Shown piece by piece: positions 24,927 through 35,486 of a DNA stretch of 64,000 nt. The notes beneath the pieces are model-generated. The model saw only the letters and a list, made by a program, of their open reading frames with translations, was not told the DNA's origin and ran no database searches. This DNA comes from Sphingopyxis sp. BE259. Lineage in GTDB: Bacteria > Pseudomonadota > Alphaproteobacteria > Sphingomonadales > Sphingomonadaceae. The stretch is taken from contig NZ_JAVDWM010000001.1 of NCBI RefSeq assembly GCF_031457495.1, positions 3,522,001 to 3,586,000 on the forward strand. Direction: 5' to 3'. The position numbers and the translations under genes were made by a program. Positions within the stretch are counted from its first letter, which is position 1; each line of letters begins with the position of its first letter.

Positions 24927-26126
24927 ATGCGATGCGACCGGATTTGGCGCGGCGCGCGGCTGGCCACGATGGTCGGCGACGGCCTGGGCGTGATCGAACA
25001 GGGCCTGGTCGCGGCGACCGACGGCGTCATCGTCTACGCCGGTCCAGAGGCCGAAGCGCCTGCGCTCGACGCTGCCGAAACCACCCGCTGCGACGGGCGC
25101 TGGATGACGCCGGGGCTGATCGATTGCCACACCCATCTGATCCACGCCGGCGACCGCGCCCGCGAGTTTGAAATGCGGCTCGACGGCGCATCCTATGAAG
25201 CTATCGCGCGCGCCGGGGGCGGGATCGTGTCGACGATGCGCGCGACCCGCGCGGCGAGCGAGGGCGAACTCGTCGCGGGCGCCTTGCCCCGGCTCGATGC
25301 GCTGATCGCCGAGGGGGTCACGACGGTCGAGATCAAATCGGGCTATGGTCTCGATACTGCCAGCGAAATCCGCATGCTGCGCGCCGCGCGCCGACTCGGC
25401 AGCGAGCGCCGCGTCCAGATCGCCACCACCTTCCTCGGCGCCCACGCCCTGCCGCCCGAATATGCCGACGACACCGACGGCTATATCGCGATGCTGATCG
25501 ACGAGATGCTCCCCGAGGTCGCGCGGCTGGGCCTCGCCGACGCGGTGGATGCCTTTTGCGAAGGCATCGGTTTCAGCGCGGCGCAGACCGCGCGGGTGTT
25601 CAATGCCGCCAAGCAAGCCGGACTGCCGGTCAAACTCCACGCCGAACAGCTGTCGAACCAGCATGGCGCGGCGCTCGCCGCCCGATATGGCGCGCTGTCG
25701 GCCGACCATCTCGAGCATCTCGACGAAGCGGGCATCGTCGCGATGGCCGCGTCGGGCACCGTCGCAACGCTGCTGCCCGGCGCTTATTATTTCATGCGCG
25801 AAACGCAGCTGCCGCCGGTCGAAGCCTTGCGCCGCGCCGGGGTGCCGATGGCGATCGCGACCGATTGCAACCCCGGCACCTCGCCGCTGACGTCTTTGCT
25901 GCTGGCGATGAACATGGGCGCGACGATATTCCGTCTGACCGTCGCCGAATGTCTGGCCGGGGTGACGCGCAATGCCGCGCGGGCACTGGGGCTGGCCGAT
26001 CGCGTCGGGACGCTGGAGGCCGGCAAGCGCTGCGACCTCGCGATCTGGGACGTCGAACGCCCCGCCGAGCTTGTCTATCGCATGGGGTACAACCCGCTCC
26101 ACGCCCGTATCTGGAGTGGCCTGTGA
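24927..26126 (+). CDS. hutI: Imidazolonepropionase
   Basis: 399 residues from the ATG at 24927, which follows GGAAGGGAG; a longer ORF starting at 24807 crosses the hut regulatory gap and is rejected. HutI is a zinc/iron amidohydrolase that opens 4-imidazolone-5-propanoate to formimidoylglutamate. Seen are [18 protein letters not shown] (metal His pair), [26 protein letters not shown] and [10 protein letters not shown] with the metal Asp. It is first in the hutIHGUD operon, and its TGA overlaps the GTG of hutH. Confidence 0.96.
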   Translation: MRCDRIWRGARLATMVGDGLGVIEQGLVAATDGVIVYAGPEAEAPALDAAETTRCDGRWMTPGLIDCHTHLIHAGDRAREFEMRLDGASYEAIARAGGGIVSTMRATRAASEGELVAGALPRLDALIAEGVTTVEIKSGYGLDTASEIRMLRAARRLGSERRVQIATTFLGAHALPPEYADDTDGYIAMLIDEMLPEVARLGLADAVDAFCEGIGFSAAQTARVFNAAKQAGLPVKLHAEQLSNQHGAALAARYGALSADHLEHLDEAGIVAMAASGTVATLLPGAYYFMRETQLPPVEALRRAGVPMAIATDCNPGTSPLTSLLLAMNMGATIFRLTVAECLAGVTRNAARALGLADRVGTLEAGKRCDLAIWDVERPAELVYRMGYNPLHARIWSGL

Positions 26127-27652
26127 CCGAAATCTTGCTTGTTCCCGGGGCCGCCTCGCTCGCCGACTGGCGCGCCATCTATCGCGGCGCCGTGCCACGG
26201 CTCGACCCGGCATCGGCGCCGCGCATCGCCGCTAGCGCCGCCGCCGTCGGCCGCATCCTCGCGCATGGCGAGCCCGTCTACGGCATCAACACCGGCTTTG
26301 GAAAGCTGGCGAGCGTCCGCATCGACGACGCCGACCTGGCGACGCTCCAGTGCAACATTGTGCTCAGCCACGCTGCGGGAGTGGGCGATCCGTCGCCGGT
26401 GCCGATCATCCGGCTGATGATGGCGCTCAAGCTCGCCAGCCTGGCACAGGGCGCGTCGGGGGTGCGCCCCGAAACCGTCGCGTTGCTCGAAGCGATGCTG
26501 ACGCGCGGGCTGACCCCGGTGATCCCGGCGCAGGGATCTGTCGGCGCGAGCGGCGATCTCGCGCCGCTGTCGCATATGGCGGTGACGATGATCGGCATGG
26601 GCGAAATTTCCGTCGGTGACGAACGCCTGCCCGCTGCCGATGCGCTGGCGCGCGCCGGACTGACGCCGATCGAACTCGCCGCCAAGGAAGGCCTCGCGCT
26701 GCTCAATGGCACGCAATTTTCCGCTGCTAATGCGCTCGCGGGATTGTTCGAGAGTGAATTGCTGTTCCAGTCGGCGCTGGTCACCGGCGCGCTGTCGACC
26801 GAGGCCGCCAAGGGATCGGACACCCCGTTCGACCCACGCATCCACGAACTGCGCCGCCATCGCGGCCAGATGGAGGTCGCGGGCGCGCTGCGCGGTCTGA
26901 TGGCGGGATCGCCGATCCGCGCCAGCCATCTGGAAAACGACACGCGGGTCCAAGACCCCTATTGCCTGCGCTGCCAGCCGCAGGTGATGGGCGCAGTGCT
27001 CGACCTGCTGCGGCAGGCCGCGACGACATTGGCGATCGAGGCGAATGGCGTATCGGACAACCCGCTGATTTTCCCCGACACCGACGAGGCTTTGTCGGGC
27101 GGCAATTTTCACGCCGAGCCCGTCGCCTTCGCCGCCGACATGATCGCGCTGGCGATCTGTGAGATCGGGTCGATTTCCGAGCGCCGCATCGCGATGCTCG
27201 TCGATCCTGCGCTGTCGGGCCTACCCGCCTTCCTGACCCCGAAGCCGGGGCTCAATTCGGGCTTCATGATCCCGCAGGTCACCGCCGCGGCGCTGGTCAG
27301 CGAAAACAAGCAATGCGCCTACCCCGCCAGCGTCGATTCGATCCCGACGTCGGCCAATCAGGAGGACCATGTGTCGATGGCGGCGCATGGCGCGCGGCGC
27401 TTGCATGGCATGGCGGCCAACGCCGCCGCGGTGATCGCGATCGAATGGCTGGCGGCAGCGCAGGGCGTCGATTTCCACGCTCCGCTGCAATCGAGCGCGG
27501 CGCTCGCACGGGCACATCGCCTGCTGCGCGATGCCGTCCCGACGCTGGCCGACGATCGGCACTTTCATCCCGATATCGCGGCAGCGAACGCGCTCGTGCG
27601 GTCGGGCGCGCTGGCGGCGACGGCAGGCGACCTGCTTCCCGGCGTCGCATGA
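26123..27652 (+). CDS. hutH: Histidine ammonia-lyase
   Basis: 509 residues, the normal length. It removes ammonia from L-histidine to give urocanate. The Ala-Ser-Gly triad that cyclises into the MIO cofactor is intact (A142-S143-G144 in [14 protein letters not shown]), preceded by [10 protein letters not shown] near residue 53. A later conserved stretch [20 protein letters not shown] is present. The start is a GTG within GTGA overlapping the hutI stop, so translation is coupled. Longer frames upstream are antisense or out-of-phase extensions into hutI. Confidence 0.96.
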   Translation: MTEILLVPGAASLADWRAIYRGAVPRLDPASAPRIAASAAAVGRILAHGEPVYGINTGFGKLASVRIDDADLATLQCNIVLSHAAGVGDPSPVPIIRLMMALKLASLAQGASGVRPETVALLEAMLTRGLTPVIPAQGSVGASGDLAPLSHMAVTMIGMGEISVGDERLPAADALARAGLTPIELAAKEGLALLNGTQFSAANALAGLFESELLFQSALVTGALSTEAAKGSDTPFDPRIHELRRHRGQMEVAGALRGLMAGSPIRASHLENDTRVQDPYCLRCQPQVMGAVLDLLRQAATTLAIEANGVSDNPLIFPDTDEALSGGNFHAEPVAFAADMIALAICEIGSISERRIAMLVDPALSGLPAFLTPKPGLNSGFMIPQVTAAALVSENKQCAYPASVDSIPTSANQEDHVSMAAHGARRLHGMAANAAAVIAIEWLAAAQGVDFHAPLQSSAALARAHRLLRDAVPTLADDRHFHPDIAAANALVRSGALAATAGDLLPGVA

Positions 27653-28455
27653 CCGACTGGCTCGCCATCCGGCGCGGCGAGGCGCCGCTGGTGATCGCCT
27701 TTCCGCACGGCGGCACCGACCTCGCCGGGTTGGACGAGCAGTTCGTTTCGCCCTGGCGCGCGCGGCTCGACACCGACTGGTGGATCGCCGAACTCTATAC
27801 CTTCGCCGCCGATCGTGGCGCGACCTTGGTCGCAACGGGCATTTCGCGCGCCGTCATCGACATGAACCGCGATCCATCGGGCGCTTCGCTCTATCCCGGG
27901 CAAGCGACGACCGAATTATGTCCGACGACGACGTTCGATGGCGAACCGCTCTATCGCTTCGGCACGCCCGACGAGGCGGAGATCATGCAGCGTCTTCACC
28001 TCTACCATCGTCCCTATCACGACGCGCTGGCTGGCGAACTCGCCCGGTTGCGCACGCAGCACGGCCGCGTCGTGCTTTACGACGCGCACTCGATCCGCAG
28101 CCGGGTGCCGCGGCTGTTCGACGGCGAACTGCCACAATATAATATCGGCACCAACGGCGGCGCCACCTGTTCGCCCGATCTCGAAGCAATGGTCGCTGCG
28201 ATCTGCGCGACCAGCGGCCGCAGTCATGTCGTCAACGGCCGCTTCAAGGGCGGCTGGACGACGCGCCATTATGGTCGCCCCGACGACGGCATCCACGCGA
28301 TCCAGATGGAACTCGCGCAGCGCGGCTACATGGCCGAGCCTTCCACGCCGACCGAAGCCAACTGGCCGTCGGCCCTGGATCCCCGCCCCGCGATCCGCCC
28401 CGTTCTCGAACAGGTGATCGCCGCGACCCTCGATTTTGCGAAAGGACAGACATGA
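27649..28455 (+). CDS. hutG: N-formylglutamate deformylase
   Basis: 268 residues of the N-formylglutamate amidohydrolase family. It hydrolyses N-formylglutamate to glutamate and formate, the last step. Characteristic segments are [13 protein letters not shown] (about 15-28), [33 protein letters not shown] and [14 protein letters not shown] with metal-binding His residues. The ATG overlaps the hutH stop in ATGA (27649-27652). Confidence 0.95.
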   Translation: MTDWLAIRRGEAPLVIAFPHGGTDLAGLDEQFVSPWRARLDTDWWIAELYTFAADRGATLVATGISRAVIDMNRDPSGASLYPGQATTELCPTTTFDGEPLYRFGTPDEAEIMQRLHLYHRPYHDALAGELARLRTQHGRVVLYDAHSIRSRVPRLFDGELPQYNIGTNGGATCSPDLEAMVAAICATSGRSHVVNGRFKGGWTTRHYGRPDDGIHAIQMELAQRGYMAEPSTPTEANWPSALDPRPAIRPVLEQVIAATLDFAKGQT

Positions 28456-30134
28456 CGCGCCCTCTCAATCCGAGATTGGACAACAGCCGCATCATCAAGG
28501 CGCCCACCGGGACTGAACTGTCGGCGAAAAGCTGGCTGACCGAAGCGCCGCTGCGTATGCTGATGAACAACCTGCATCCCGACGTCGCCGAGCGACCCGA
28601 GGAGCTGGTCGTCTATGGCGGCATCGGCCGCGCCGCGCGCGACTGGGAAAGTTACGACAAGATCGTCGAAACGCTGCGGCGGCTGGAGGCCGACGAAACC
28701 TTGCTCGTCCAGTCGGGCAAACCGGTCGGGGTGTTCCGCACCCATGAACACGCGCCGCGCGTGCTGATCGCCAACAGCAACCTGGTACCGCACTGGGCGA
28801 ATTGGGACCATTTCAACGAACTCGATAAGCGCGGGCTGGCGATGTACGGCCAGATGACGGCCGGATCGTGGATCTATATTGGTACCCAGGGCATCGTGCA
28901 GGGCACCTATGAAACCTTTGTCGAGATGGGCCGCCAGCATCACGGCGGCAGCCTGGCGGGCAAATGGCTGCTGACCGCCGGGCTTGGCGGCATGGGCGGC
29001 GCGCAGCCGCTTGCCGCGGTGATGGCCGGCGCGTCGTGTCTGGCGATCGAGTGCCAGCCGAGCCGCATCGATATGCGGCTCCGCACCGGCTATCTCGATG
29101 CGGCGGCTTCGACAATCGAGGAAGCGATGGCGATCATCAAACAGAGCTGCGCCGATAAAAAGCCGGTTTCGGTGGGCTTGCTTGGCAACGCCGCCGAAAT
29201 CCTGCCTGAAATCTATCATCGCGGCATCCGCCCCGACCTGCTCACCGACCAGACCAGCGCGCACGACCCGGTGAACGGCTATCTCCCCGCTGGCTGGAGC
29301 GTCGCCGAGTGGATCGACAAGCGTCAAAGCGCCCCCGAAACCGTCGCCAAAGCCGCCAAGGCATCAATGGCGGCGCATGTCCGCGCGATGCTCGATTTCC
29401 AGGCGGCCGGGGTGCCGACCACCGATTATGGCAACAATATCCGTCAGGTCGCGAAGGATGCGGGGGTCGAGAATGCGTTTGATTTTCCGGGCTTCGTCCC
29501 CGCCTACATCCGCCCGCTGTTCTGCCGCGGCATCGGGCCGTTCCGCTGGGCCGCGCTGTCGGGCGATCCCGAAGATATCTACAAGACCGATGCCAAGGTG
29601 AAAGAGCTGCTCCCCGACAACAAGGATCTCCACCGCTGGCTCGACATGGCACGCGAGAAAATCCAGTTTCAGGGGCTGCCGGCGCGCATTTGCTGGGTCG
29701 GGCTGGGCGACCGCCACCGGCTCGGCCTCGCCTTCAACGACATGGTTGCCAGCGGCGAGCTGAAAGCACCCGTCGTCATCGGCCGCGACCATCTGGATTC
29801 GGGTTCGGTCGCCAGCCCCAATCGCGAAACCGAAGCGATGCGCGACGGCAGCGATGCGGTGTCGGACTGGCCGCTGCTCAACGCACTGCTCAACACCGCG
29901 AGCGGCGCAACCTGGGTGTCGCTCCACCATGGCGGCGGCGTCGGCATGGGCTTTTCGCAGCATAGCGGCATGGTCATCGTCGCCGACGGCACCCCTGAAG
30001 CGTCGGCGCGGCTCGAACGGGTGCTGTGGAACGATCCGGCGACGGGGGTGATGCGCCACGCCGACGCGGGATATGACATCGCGCTCGATTGCGCGCGCGA
30101 CAAAGGCCTCGACCTGCCCGCCATCACCAGGTGA
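28452..30134 (+). CDS. hutU: Urocanate hydratase
   Basis: 560 residues, full length. It adds water to urocanate to make imidazolonepropionate using tightly bound NAD+. Seen are the N-terminal [16 protein letters not shown] and [20 protein letters not shown], the Rossmann loop [17 protein letters not shown] (about 175-190), the active-site-region segment around [14 protein letters not shown], and the C-terminal [19 protein letters not shown] overlap with hutG and GTGA overlap with hutD make it part of the coupled operon. Confidence 0.97.
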   Translation: MTRPLNPRLDNSRIIKAPTGTELSAKSWLTEAPLRMLMNNLHPDVAERPEELVVYGGIGRAARDWESYDKIVETLRRLEADETLLVQSGKPVGVFRTHEHAPRVLIANSNLVPHWANWDHFNELDKRGLAMYGQMTAGSWIYIGTQGIVQGTYETFVEMGRQHHGGSLAGKWLLTAGLGGMGGAQPLAAVMAGASCLAIECQPSRIDMRLRTGYLDAAASTIEEAMAIIKQSCADKKPVSVGLLGNAAEILPEIYHRGIRPDLLTDQTSAHDPVNGYLPAGWSVAEWIDKRQSAPETVAKAAKASMAAHVRAMLDFQAAGVPTTDYGNNIRQVAKDAGVENAFDFPGFVPAYIRPLFCRGIGPFRWAALSGDPEDIYKTDAKVKELLPDNKDLHRWLDMAREKIQFQGLPARICWVGLGDRHRLGLAFNDMVASGELKAPVVIGRDHLDSGSVASPNRETEAMRDGSDAVSDWPLLNALLNTASGATWVSLHHGGGVGMGFSQHSGMVIVADGTPEASARLERVLWNDPATGVMRHADAGYDIALDCARDKGLDLPAITR

Positions 30135-30700
30135 GCGGCGTCCGACACCTTGCCAGCCACGCCTATGCCGCCCGGCCGTGGCGGAACGGCGGCGGGGTCA
30201 CCCACGACATCGTCACCGTTCCGGCGGGCGCAGGCGACGATGATTTTCTATGGCGCGCCAGCATCGCGACGATCGCCGCCGCCGGGCCGTTTTCGGTCTG
30301 GCCCGGGATCGATCGCGCGTTCCTGCTGCTGCGCGGCGAACTGTTGCTAACGATCGGCGGTGCCGGTGAACGGCGGATCGCCCCCGGCGCGGCGCCCATC
30401 CTGTTCGCCGGCGAAGCGGCGGTCGCGGCCCGGCCCATCGACGACCCCTGCACGGTGCTCAACCTGATGGCGCGGCGCGGGCGCAGGCGGATCGCGGCGG
30501 ACCGCTGGACGACGGCGCGGCCCAGCGCGGCGGCGCAAATCCTGTTGTTGGCCGAACAGCCGACAAACGTTCGCGTCCACGGCGACGCATTGGCGCTGGC
30601 ACAGGACGATACGCTGCTTCTGAACGGCGGCGTTCCCACCGGGCTGACATTCGATCGCCCGCTCATCGCCGCCGAAATCTTCTCTCAAATTGCACCTTAG
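30131..30700 (+). CDS. hutD: HutD family protein
   Basis: 189 residues from a GTG at 30131 that overlaps the hutU stop (GTGA). HutD is a cupin-fold protein of the hut operon, thought in Pseudomonas to limit hut expression, possibly by binding urocanate or formylglutamate. The family signature [15 protein letters not shown] lies at residues about 12-26, followed by [16 protein letters not shown]. The chain is divergent outside these blocks. It is the last gene of the hut operon. Confidence 0.9.
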   Translation: MSGVRHLASHAYAARPWRNGGGVTHDIVTVPAGAGDDDFLWRASIATIAAAGPFSVWPGIDRAFLLLRGELLLTIGGAGERRIAPGAAPILFAGEAAVAARPIDDPCTVLNLMARRGRRRIAADRWTTARPSAAAQILLLAEQPTNVRVHGDALALAQDDTLLLNGGVPTGLTFDRPLIAAEIFSQIAP

Positions 30701-30751
30701 CCCTGAGACTGTCGAAGGGCGCGTCTCAGGATAGGCGCCGTTCGACAGGGG
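30701..30751. repeat. Intergenic palindromic repeat, family D copy 1
   Basis: CCCTGAGACTGTCGAAGGGC followed after a short spacer by GCGCCGTTCGACAGGGG, an imperfect inverted repeat around the core TGTCGAA/TTCGACA. It lies in the gap between the convergent hutD and copB ends. Compare the better-preserved copy at 38567-38635. Confidence 0.65.
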
Positions 30752-30772
30752 TGAAGAAAGGCACGGCAGGCC

Positions 30773-31930
30773 TTAAAACCAGCCCTTGACCCCCATCACC
30801 AAACTGACGCTGTCGGCATCCTCGCCCGCTGCGCGCGCGAAGCGGGCAGTATCGCCGACCTTGCGCGCCCATTCGACCCCGACATAGGGCGCGAATTCCT
30901 TGACGATTTCATAGCGCAGCCGCAGCCCGAGCTCGACGTCCGACAGCCCCGATCCAGTCCCCGTTTCGGGGACGTCCTGCACCGCGAAATTGATCTCGGC
31001 CATCGGCTGGAGGATCAGTTTCTGGGTGATGCGCTGGTCGTAATGGCCTTCGAGGCGGGCGAGCAGATCGCCCTTGTTCGACAGGAACCACGCCCCCTCG
31101 ACCTCGAACCAATAGGGTGCCAGTCCTTCAAAACCGATCGTGGCATAGGTCCGGTCCGGCCCCGGGCCAAAGTCCTGCCGAATCCCGGCCTGGGCGTTGA
31201 AATAAGGTCCGACGGCGCGGCTATAGAGCAGCTGGGTCTCGACGTTTTCGATGCCCTCGCGAAAAACCCCCTCACCTTCGCTTTTCACGGTCAACCGGTC
31301 AATGTCGCCGCCATACCAGGCCTCGGCATCCCAGCGGTATCCGTCATGCCCCTTGCGCGCCTGCACTTCGGCCAGATTGAAACTGAGAAAAGCGATCTTT
31401 TGCGCGCCATTTTCGGCCATCATCGCGTGGCGCGAATGTTCCATTTCGGCCTTGGGGAACAGGCGGTCGGCATACCAGTCAGCAGGAGGCGCGGGCGCGA
31501 TGCCGTCGCCCGGTGGCAGGTCGGTGCCACTGGCGCCGTCGGTTCCCGCCGCCGTGGCCGCAGCCCTTGGGGTGCAATGGCCCATGGCGGCATGTTCGGG
31601 CGGACAGCCGGGATCAGACGGCGGCGGTGCCGCGTCCTCCATCGCGCCATGATCCATGGTGCCATGGTCCATGGTGCCATGGTCCATGGTGCCATGGTCC
31701 ATGGTGCCATGGTCCGGAGCCTCTTGATGCGCCGCCGCGTCGGGGGTGCAATGGCCCATCGCCGCATGCTCGGGCGGACAGCTTGGCGGTTCGGGCGCGG
31801 GCGACGTCTGCGGCGCAGGCGGGGGCGCAGGCGCCGCGCCATGCATCGCATGATCCATCGATTGCGCCGCAGCGGGCGCCGCGACGGCCAGCGGCGCGAT
31901 GCCCGAAAGCAGAAGCGCGAGCCGGGTCAT
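30773..31930 (-). CDS. copB: Copper resistance protein B, outer membrane
   Basis: 385 residues from the ATG at 31930, which overlaps the copA stop in ATGA. A signal peptide ends near AAPAAAQ. A long metal-binding region follows: several DHGTM pentapeptides (residues about 60-85) and two copies of PPEHAAMGHCTP. The C-terminal 230 residues form the CopB/PcoB beta-barrel-type domain (DWYADRLFPKAEMEHSRHAM, then alternating strands ending SLVMGVKGWF). CopB sequesters or exports copper at the outer membrane alongside CopA. Confidence 0.93.
   Translation of the reverse strand: MTRLALLLSGIAPLAVAAPAAAQSMDHAMHGAAPAPPPAPQTSPAPEPPSCPPEHAAMGHCTPDAAAHQEAPDHGTMDHGTMDHGTMDHGTMDHGAMEDAAPPPSDPGCPPEHAAMGHCTPRAAATAAGTDGASGTDLPPGDGIAPAPPADWYADRLFPKAEMEHSRHAMMAENGAQKIAFLSFNLAEVQARKGHDGYRWDAEAWYGGDIDRLTVKSEGEGVFREGIENVETQLLYSRAVGPYFNAQAGIRQDFGPGPDRTYATIGFEGLAPYWFEVEGAWFLSNKGDLLARLEGHYDQRITQKLILQPMAEINFAVQDVPETGTGSGLSDVELGLRLRYEIVKEFAPYVGVEWARKVGDTARFARAAGEDADSVSLVMGVKGWF
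31646..31715. repeat. 15-bp minisatellite in copB coding for DHGTM repeats
   Basis: Four consecutive 15-base units of the form GCCATGGTCCATGGT, the first with one change, plus a partial unit. On the minus strand they encode the MDHGT pentapeptide. Being a multiple of three, unit gain or loss keeps the frame and would change the number of metal-binding residues. Confidence 0.9.
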
Positions 31931-33720
31931 GCGGCGGCTCCTTTCGGACGGACGCTGACGACGCGCATCATCCCGGCGTGCATATGATAGAGCATGTGAC
32001 AGTGGAACGCCCAGTCGCCGAGCGCATCGGCGGTGAAATCGAAACTGGCGGTGCCGCCGGGCTGGACGAGGACCGTATGCTTGCGCGGCGAGCGATCGCC
32101 TTTGCCCGTGACCAGTTCGAAAAAATGGCCATGGAGGTGGATGGGGTGACTCATCATCGAATCGTTGATCAGGTTGATCCGCACCCGCTCGCCCTCGATG
32201 AACGGGATCGGTTCGTGATGGTCGGACATCTTGACGCCGTCGAACGACCACATGAAGCGTTCCATGTTGCCGGTCAGATGGATGTCGAGCGATCGCTCCG
32301 CAGCGCGCCCGTCGGGATTGCGCTCGAGCGCGACCAGATCATGGTAGGTCAGCACCTTGTGCCCGGTATCCTCCAGCCCCTGACCCGGTTCGTTCATGCG
32401 GTCGACCGGCATGGGCGAGATCGTCTGGACGCTCGGGTCGCGTTTCACTTGGGGCGCCACGTCGAAATCGCGCATACTATGTTGCATGCCGCCGTCGCCA
32501 TGCCCCATCGCGGCATGATCCGTCGGCGCGGCATCGGCGGACGGGGTGCAATGACCCATCGCGGCATGTTCGGGGGTGCAAGAGGCGTCGCCAGCCGTGC
32601 CGCCTGACATCGCGCCCATGCCCATGTCCTTCATGGTCGCCAGCGGCCGCTCGCGCAGTGGCGGCACTTCGGCAGCCATGCCGGGGCGCGGGGCGAGCGT
32701 AGCGCGCCCCATCCCGGACCGGTCATTCGCTTCGGCGACCAGCGTATAGGCGCGGTCCTCGACCGGAGTCACGATAACGTCGTAGGTCTCCGCGACGGCG
32801 ATCTGGAACTCGTCGATCTCGGTCGGCACGACGTTGAGGCCGTCGGCCTGGACCACCGTCATCCTGAGGCCCGGTATGCGGACGTTGAAGATCGTCATGG
32901 CAGAAGCGTTGATGATGCGCAGCCGGACGCGCTCGCCGGGATTGAAAAGCGCCGTCCAATTGTCGCGCGGGCCATGGCCGTTGACCAGAAACTGATAAAT
33001 CGATCCGTTGACGTCGGCAACGTCGGTGGGGTCCATCCGCATCGCGCCCCATTCGAGCCGCTCGTTCAGCGGCTGGTCCTTGCCCGCGAGCAGACCGGAC
33101 AGCGTTTGGCGCTGCATGTTGAAGTGGCCGGGGTTGACCTTCAGCTTGCGAAAAATCGCCTCGGGCGACAAATGGCTGTGGTCGGACAGCACTACGACAT
33201 GCTCGCGATCAAACCCGATCGGGTCAGCGCCCGCAGGATCGATGACGATCGGGCCATAATGACCCAGCTGTTCCTGCAGGCCCGAATGGCTGTGATACCA
33301 ATAGGTCCCCGACTGCCGCACCGGAAATTCATAGACAAAGGTGGAACGCGGCTTGATGCCGGGAAAGCTGACGCCGGGTACGCCATCCATATGAAACGGC
33401 AGGATCAGTCCGTGCCAGTGGATCGAACTGTCCTCGTCCAGGTCGTTGACGACCGTCAGCCGCGCCGTCTGCCCTTCTTTCAGGCGCACGAGCGGGCCGG
33501 GCACGGTGCCATTGATGCCGATCGCCCGGCTGATCTTGCCGTCGATCCGCATCGTCTGGCGCGCGATCCGCAGGGTGATGTCGTTGCCCGACACGGTCGG
33601 CAGCGACGATGCGATGCCCGCCGAAACCGGCTGTGCCCAGGCCGGAAACCACGCCGCAAGCGCCGCGGCGGTCCCGCCGCCCAAGGTGAGGTTGACGAAA
33701 CGGCGGCGCTCGATCTGCAT
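31927..33720 (-). CDS. copA: Copper resistance multicopper oxidase CopA
   Basis: 597 residues from the ATG at 33720, which gives a twin-arginine signal (ERRRFVNLTLGG) and has AGGA upstream; a longer start at 33765 is less likely. It is a periplasmic multicopper oxidase that oxidises Cu(I). Copper ligands appear in SIHWHGLILPFHMDG, GTYWYHSHSG, HPIHLHGHFFEL and WAFHCHMLYHMHAGM. Between the cupredoxin domains is a Met/His/Cys-rich loop (about 410-450) with CTPEHAAMGHCTP, a motif also found twice in CopB. It is the first gene of a copAB operon; no copRS genes are in the window. Confidence 0.96.
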   Translation of the reverse strand: MQIERRRFVNLTLGGGTAAALAAWFPAWAQPVSAGIASSLPTVSGNDITLRIARQTMRIDGKISRAIGINGTVPGPLVRLKEGQTARLTVVNDLDEDSSIHWHGLILPFHMDGVPGVSFPGIKPRSTFVYEFPVRQSGTYWYHSHSGLQEQLGHYGPIVIDPAGADPIGFDREHVVVLSDHSHLSPEAIFRKLKVNPGHFNMQRQTLSGLLAGKDQPLNERLEWGAMRMDPTDVADVNGSIYQFLVNGHGPRDNWTALFNPGERVRLRIINASAMTIFNVRIPGLRMTVVQADGLNVVPTEIDEFQIAVAETYDVIVTPVEDRAYTLVAEANDRSGMGRATLAPRPGMAAEVPPLRERPLATMKDMGMGAMSGGTAGDASCTPEHAAMGHCTPSADAAPTDHAAMGHGDGGMQHSMRDFDVAPQVKRDPSVQTISPMPVDRMNEPGQGLEDTGHKVLTYHDLVALERNPDGRAAERSLDIHLTGNMERFMWSFDGVKMSDHHEPIPFIEGERVRINLINDSMMSHPIHLHGHFFELVTGKGDRSPRKHTVLVQPGGTASFDFTADALGDWAFHCHMLYHMHAGMMRVVSVRPKGAAA

Positions 33721-33940
33721 GTTGTTCCTGAGTGTTGTTGCTGTCACGCGCCCTATACGCGGCAAGGGCCAGCGGCCCTCATCGCGACGACAAAGTCTTT
33801 CTGCACTGCGCCCAGCGGCAGTCAGCGGCCTGTTTGCTCCGCTAATTCTCTAAATAGCCTCGGTATTTGTGGGCCGCCCCGATAGCTGCGGTGACCCCGC
33901 ACTTTCCGCTTTGTGCGTTTGCACCAAAATACCAGAAATT

Positions 33941-34014
33941 TGGATGCCCCGCGAGGATTCGAACCTCGATAGGCGGTATCAGAAACCGCAGTCTTACCAT
34001 TAGACGACAGGGCA
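33941..34014 (-). tRNA. tRNA-Gln (anticodon CTG)
   Basis: The minus strand folds as a cloverleaf: a 7-bp acceptor stem TGCCCTG/CGGGGCA with one G-T pair, D-arm with TAATGGTAAGAC, anticodon stem GCGGT/ACCGC with loop TTCTGAT (anticodon CTG, Gln), and T-arm with GGTTCGAATCC. A discriminator T and encoded CCA end the gene. Confidence 0.95.
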
Positions 34015-34193
34015 ATCGTGAGGCGGGCGCAATATGATTGCACGGGCGCGCTGTCAAGGCCGCTGTGGCCGCCCGCCCGTCAGGCTGTCGTGCCTGCGCA
34101 CAAGGCCGCTTGCCCTGCCGCATTTCGCCGCTAGCATCGCATCATAACACAAAGGGGCCGCGCGCCCGCGCGGACACCCGAAGGAGTGGGTTG

Positions 34194-35486
34194 ATGCGTC
34201 ATATCGCGATCGTCGGGTCCGGCCCTGCGGGCTATTACACCGCCGAAACACTTCAGAAAGCAGAGGATATTGCGGTCGATGTCATCGACCGGCTGCCCGT
34301 TCCTTATGGTTTGATCCGAACCGGCGTCGCGCCCGATCATCAGTCGATCAAGGCGGTGTCGCGGCGGTATGAGGGGACCGCGCTGGCCGACAATGTCCGC
34401 TTCGTCGGCCATGTGTCGGTCGGCACCGATGTGACGATCGACGAACTCGTGGGACTCTACGATGCTGTGGTGCTGGCGACCGGGGCGCCCAACGACCGGC
34501 CGCTGGACATCCCCGGTGCCGACCTGCCCGGGGTGATCGGCAGCGCCGCCTTTGTCGGCTGGTATAACGGCCATCCCGATTTCGCCGCGCTGAACCCGCC
34601 GCTGGGCGCCGCCGGGGTCGCAGTGATCGGTAATGGCAATGTCGCGCTTGATGTGGCGCGGATCCTGGCCAAGACCGCCGATGAGTTCGCGGGCAGCGAC
34701 ATCGTCGCGCATGCGCGCGCACAACTGGCGCAAAGTGCGGTCCGCCATATCCACATTCTGGGTCGCCGCGGCCCGCACCAAATCGCGATGACGCCGAAGG
34801 AGCTGGGCGAGCTTGGTCATCTCGAACGCGCCAGCCCGCGCGTAGACCCCGCCGACCTGCCCCCCGAGGGCGACGACGCGCTGCTCGAACCCGGGATGCG
34901 CAAGTCGGTGACCCATTTGCGCAGCTTTGCCGCCAACCCGGTCGCTAAGCCGGTGACGATCGATTTCGATTTTTTCGCGATGCCGGTGGCGATCGAGGGA
35001 GAGGGGCACGCGCAGCGGGTGATCGTCGAGCGCACGACTTTGGGCGCCGACCTCAGCAGCCATGGCACCAGCCAGACCTATGCGATCGAGGCAGGACTGA
35101 TCATCAGCTGTATCGGCTATCAGACCCCGCCGATCCCCGGCGTCCCTTATGAACATGGCCGCGGGCGCTTTGCCAATGATGACGGGCGGATATTGCCCGG
35201 CCTCTATTGCGTCGGCTGGGCGCGGCGCGGGCCGTCGGGGACGATCGGCACCAACAAGCCCGACGGCGCGCGCGTGGCCGAGATGGTGCTGGAGGATGTC
35301 GGGCGCGGCACGGGCAAGGCCGGGCGCCCGGGGCTCGATGCGTTGCTGGCGAGTCGCGGGGTCACGCCGGTGACCTTCGCCGATTGGCGGCGGATCGAAG
35401 CCGCCGAGGTCGCCGCGGCGCTCGACGGCAATCCGCGCGAGAAATTCGTCAGCGTCGAGGCGATGCTGGAGGCGATCGGACGTTGA
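34194..35486 (+). CDS. Ferredoxin-NADP reductase-like FAD oxidoreductase (adrenodoxin reductase/FprA type)
   Basis: 430 residues from the ATG at 34194, which follows AAGGAG. It begins with a FAD-binding Rossmann motif IAIVGSGPAGYYTAETL (4-20), continues DRLPVPYGLIRTGVAPDHQ, which is typical of the adrenodoxin-reductase/FprA family, and has a second nucleotide motif AVIGNGNVALDVARIL (about 144-160) for NADPH. Near the end is YCVGWARRGPSGTIGTNK. Such enzymes pass electrons from NADPH to ferredoxin, for example for P450s. The next gene overlaps its stop by TTGA. No ferredoxin or P450 gene is adjacent. Confidence 0.92.
   Translation: MRHIAIVGSGPAGYYTAETLQKAEDIAVDVIDRLPVPYGLIRTGVAPDHQSIKAVSRRYEGTALADNVRFVGHVSVGTDVTIDELVGLYDAVVLATGAPNDRPLDIPGADLPGVIGSAAFVGWYNGHPDFAALNPPLGAAGVAVIGNGNVALDVARILAKTADEFAGSDIVAHARAQLAQSAVRHIHILGRRGPHQIAMTPKELGELGHLERASPRVDPADLPPEGDDALLEPGMRKSVTHLRSFAANPVAKPVTIDFDFFAMPVAIEGEGHAQRVIVERTTLGADLSSHGTSQTYAIEAGLIISCIGYQTPPIPGVPYEHGRGRFANDDGRILPGLYCVGWARRGPSGTIGTNKPDGARVAEMVLEDVGRGTGKAGRPGLDALLASRGVTPVTFADWRRIEAAEVAAALDGNPREKFVSVEAMLEAIGR

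Noticed and set aside
33941..34014. tRNA-Gln as an integration site for the foreign island
   Set aside because: The island is 24 kb away and no repeat of the tRNA 3' end is seen elsewhere in the window.
33822..34123. Minus-strand ORFs across the tRNA
   Set aside because: They run through tRNA-Gln and have no independent support.
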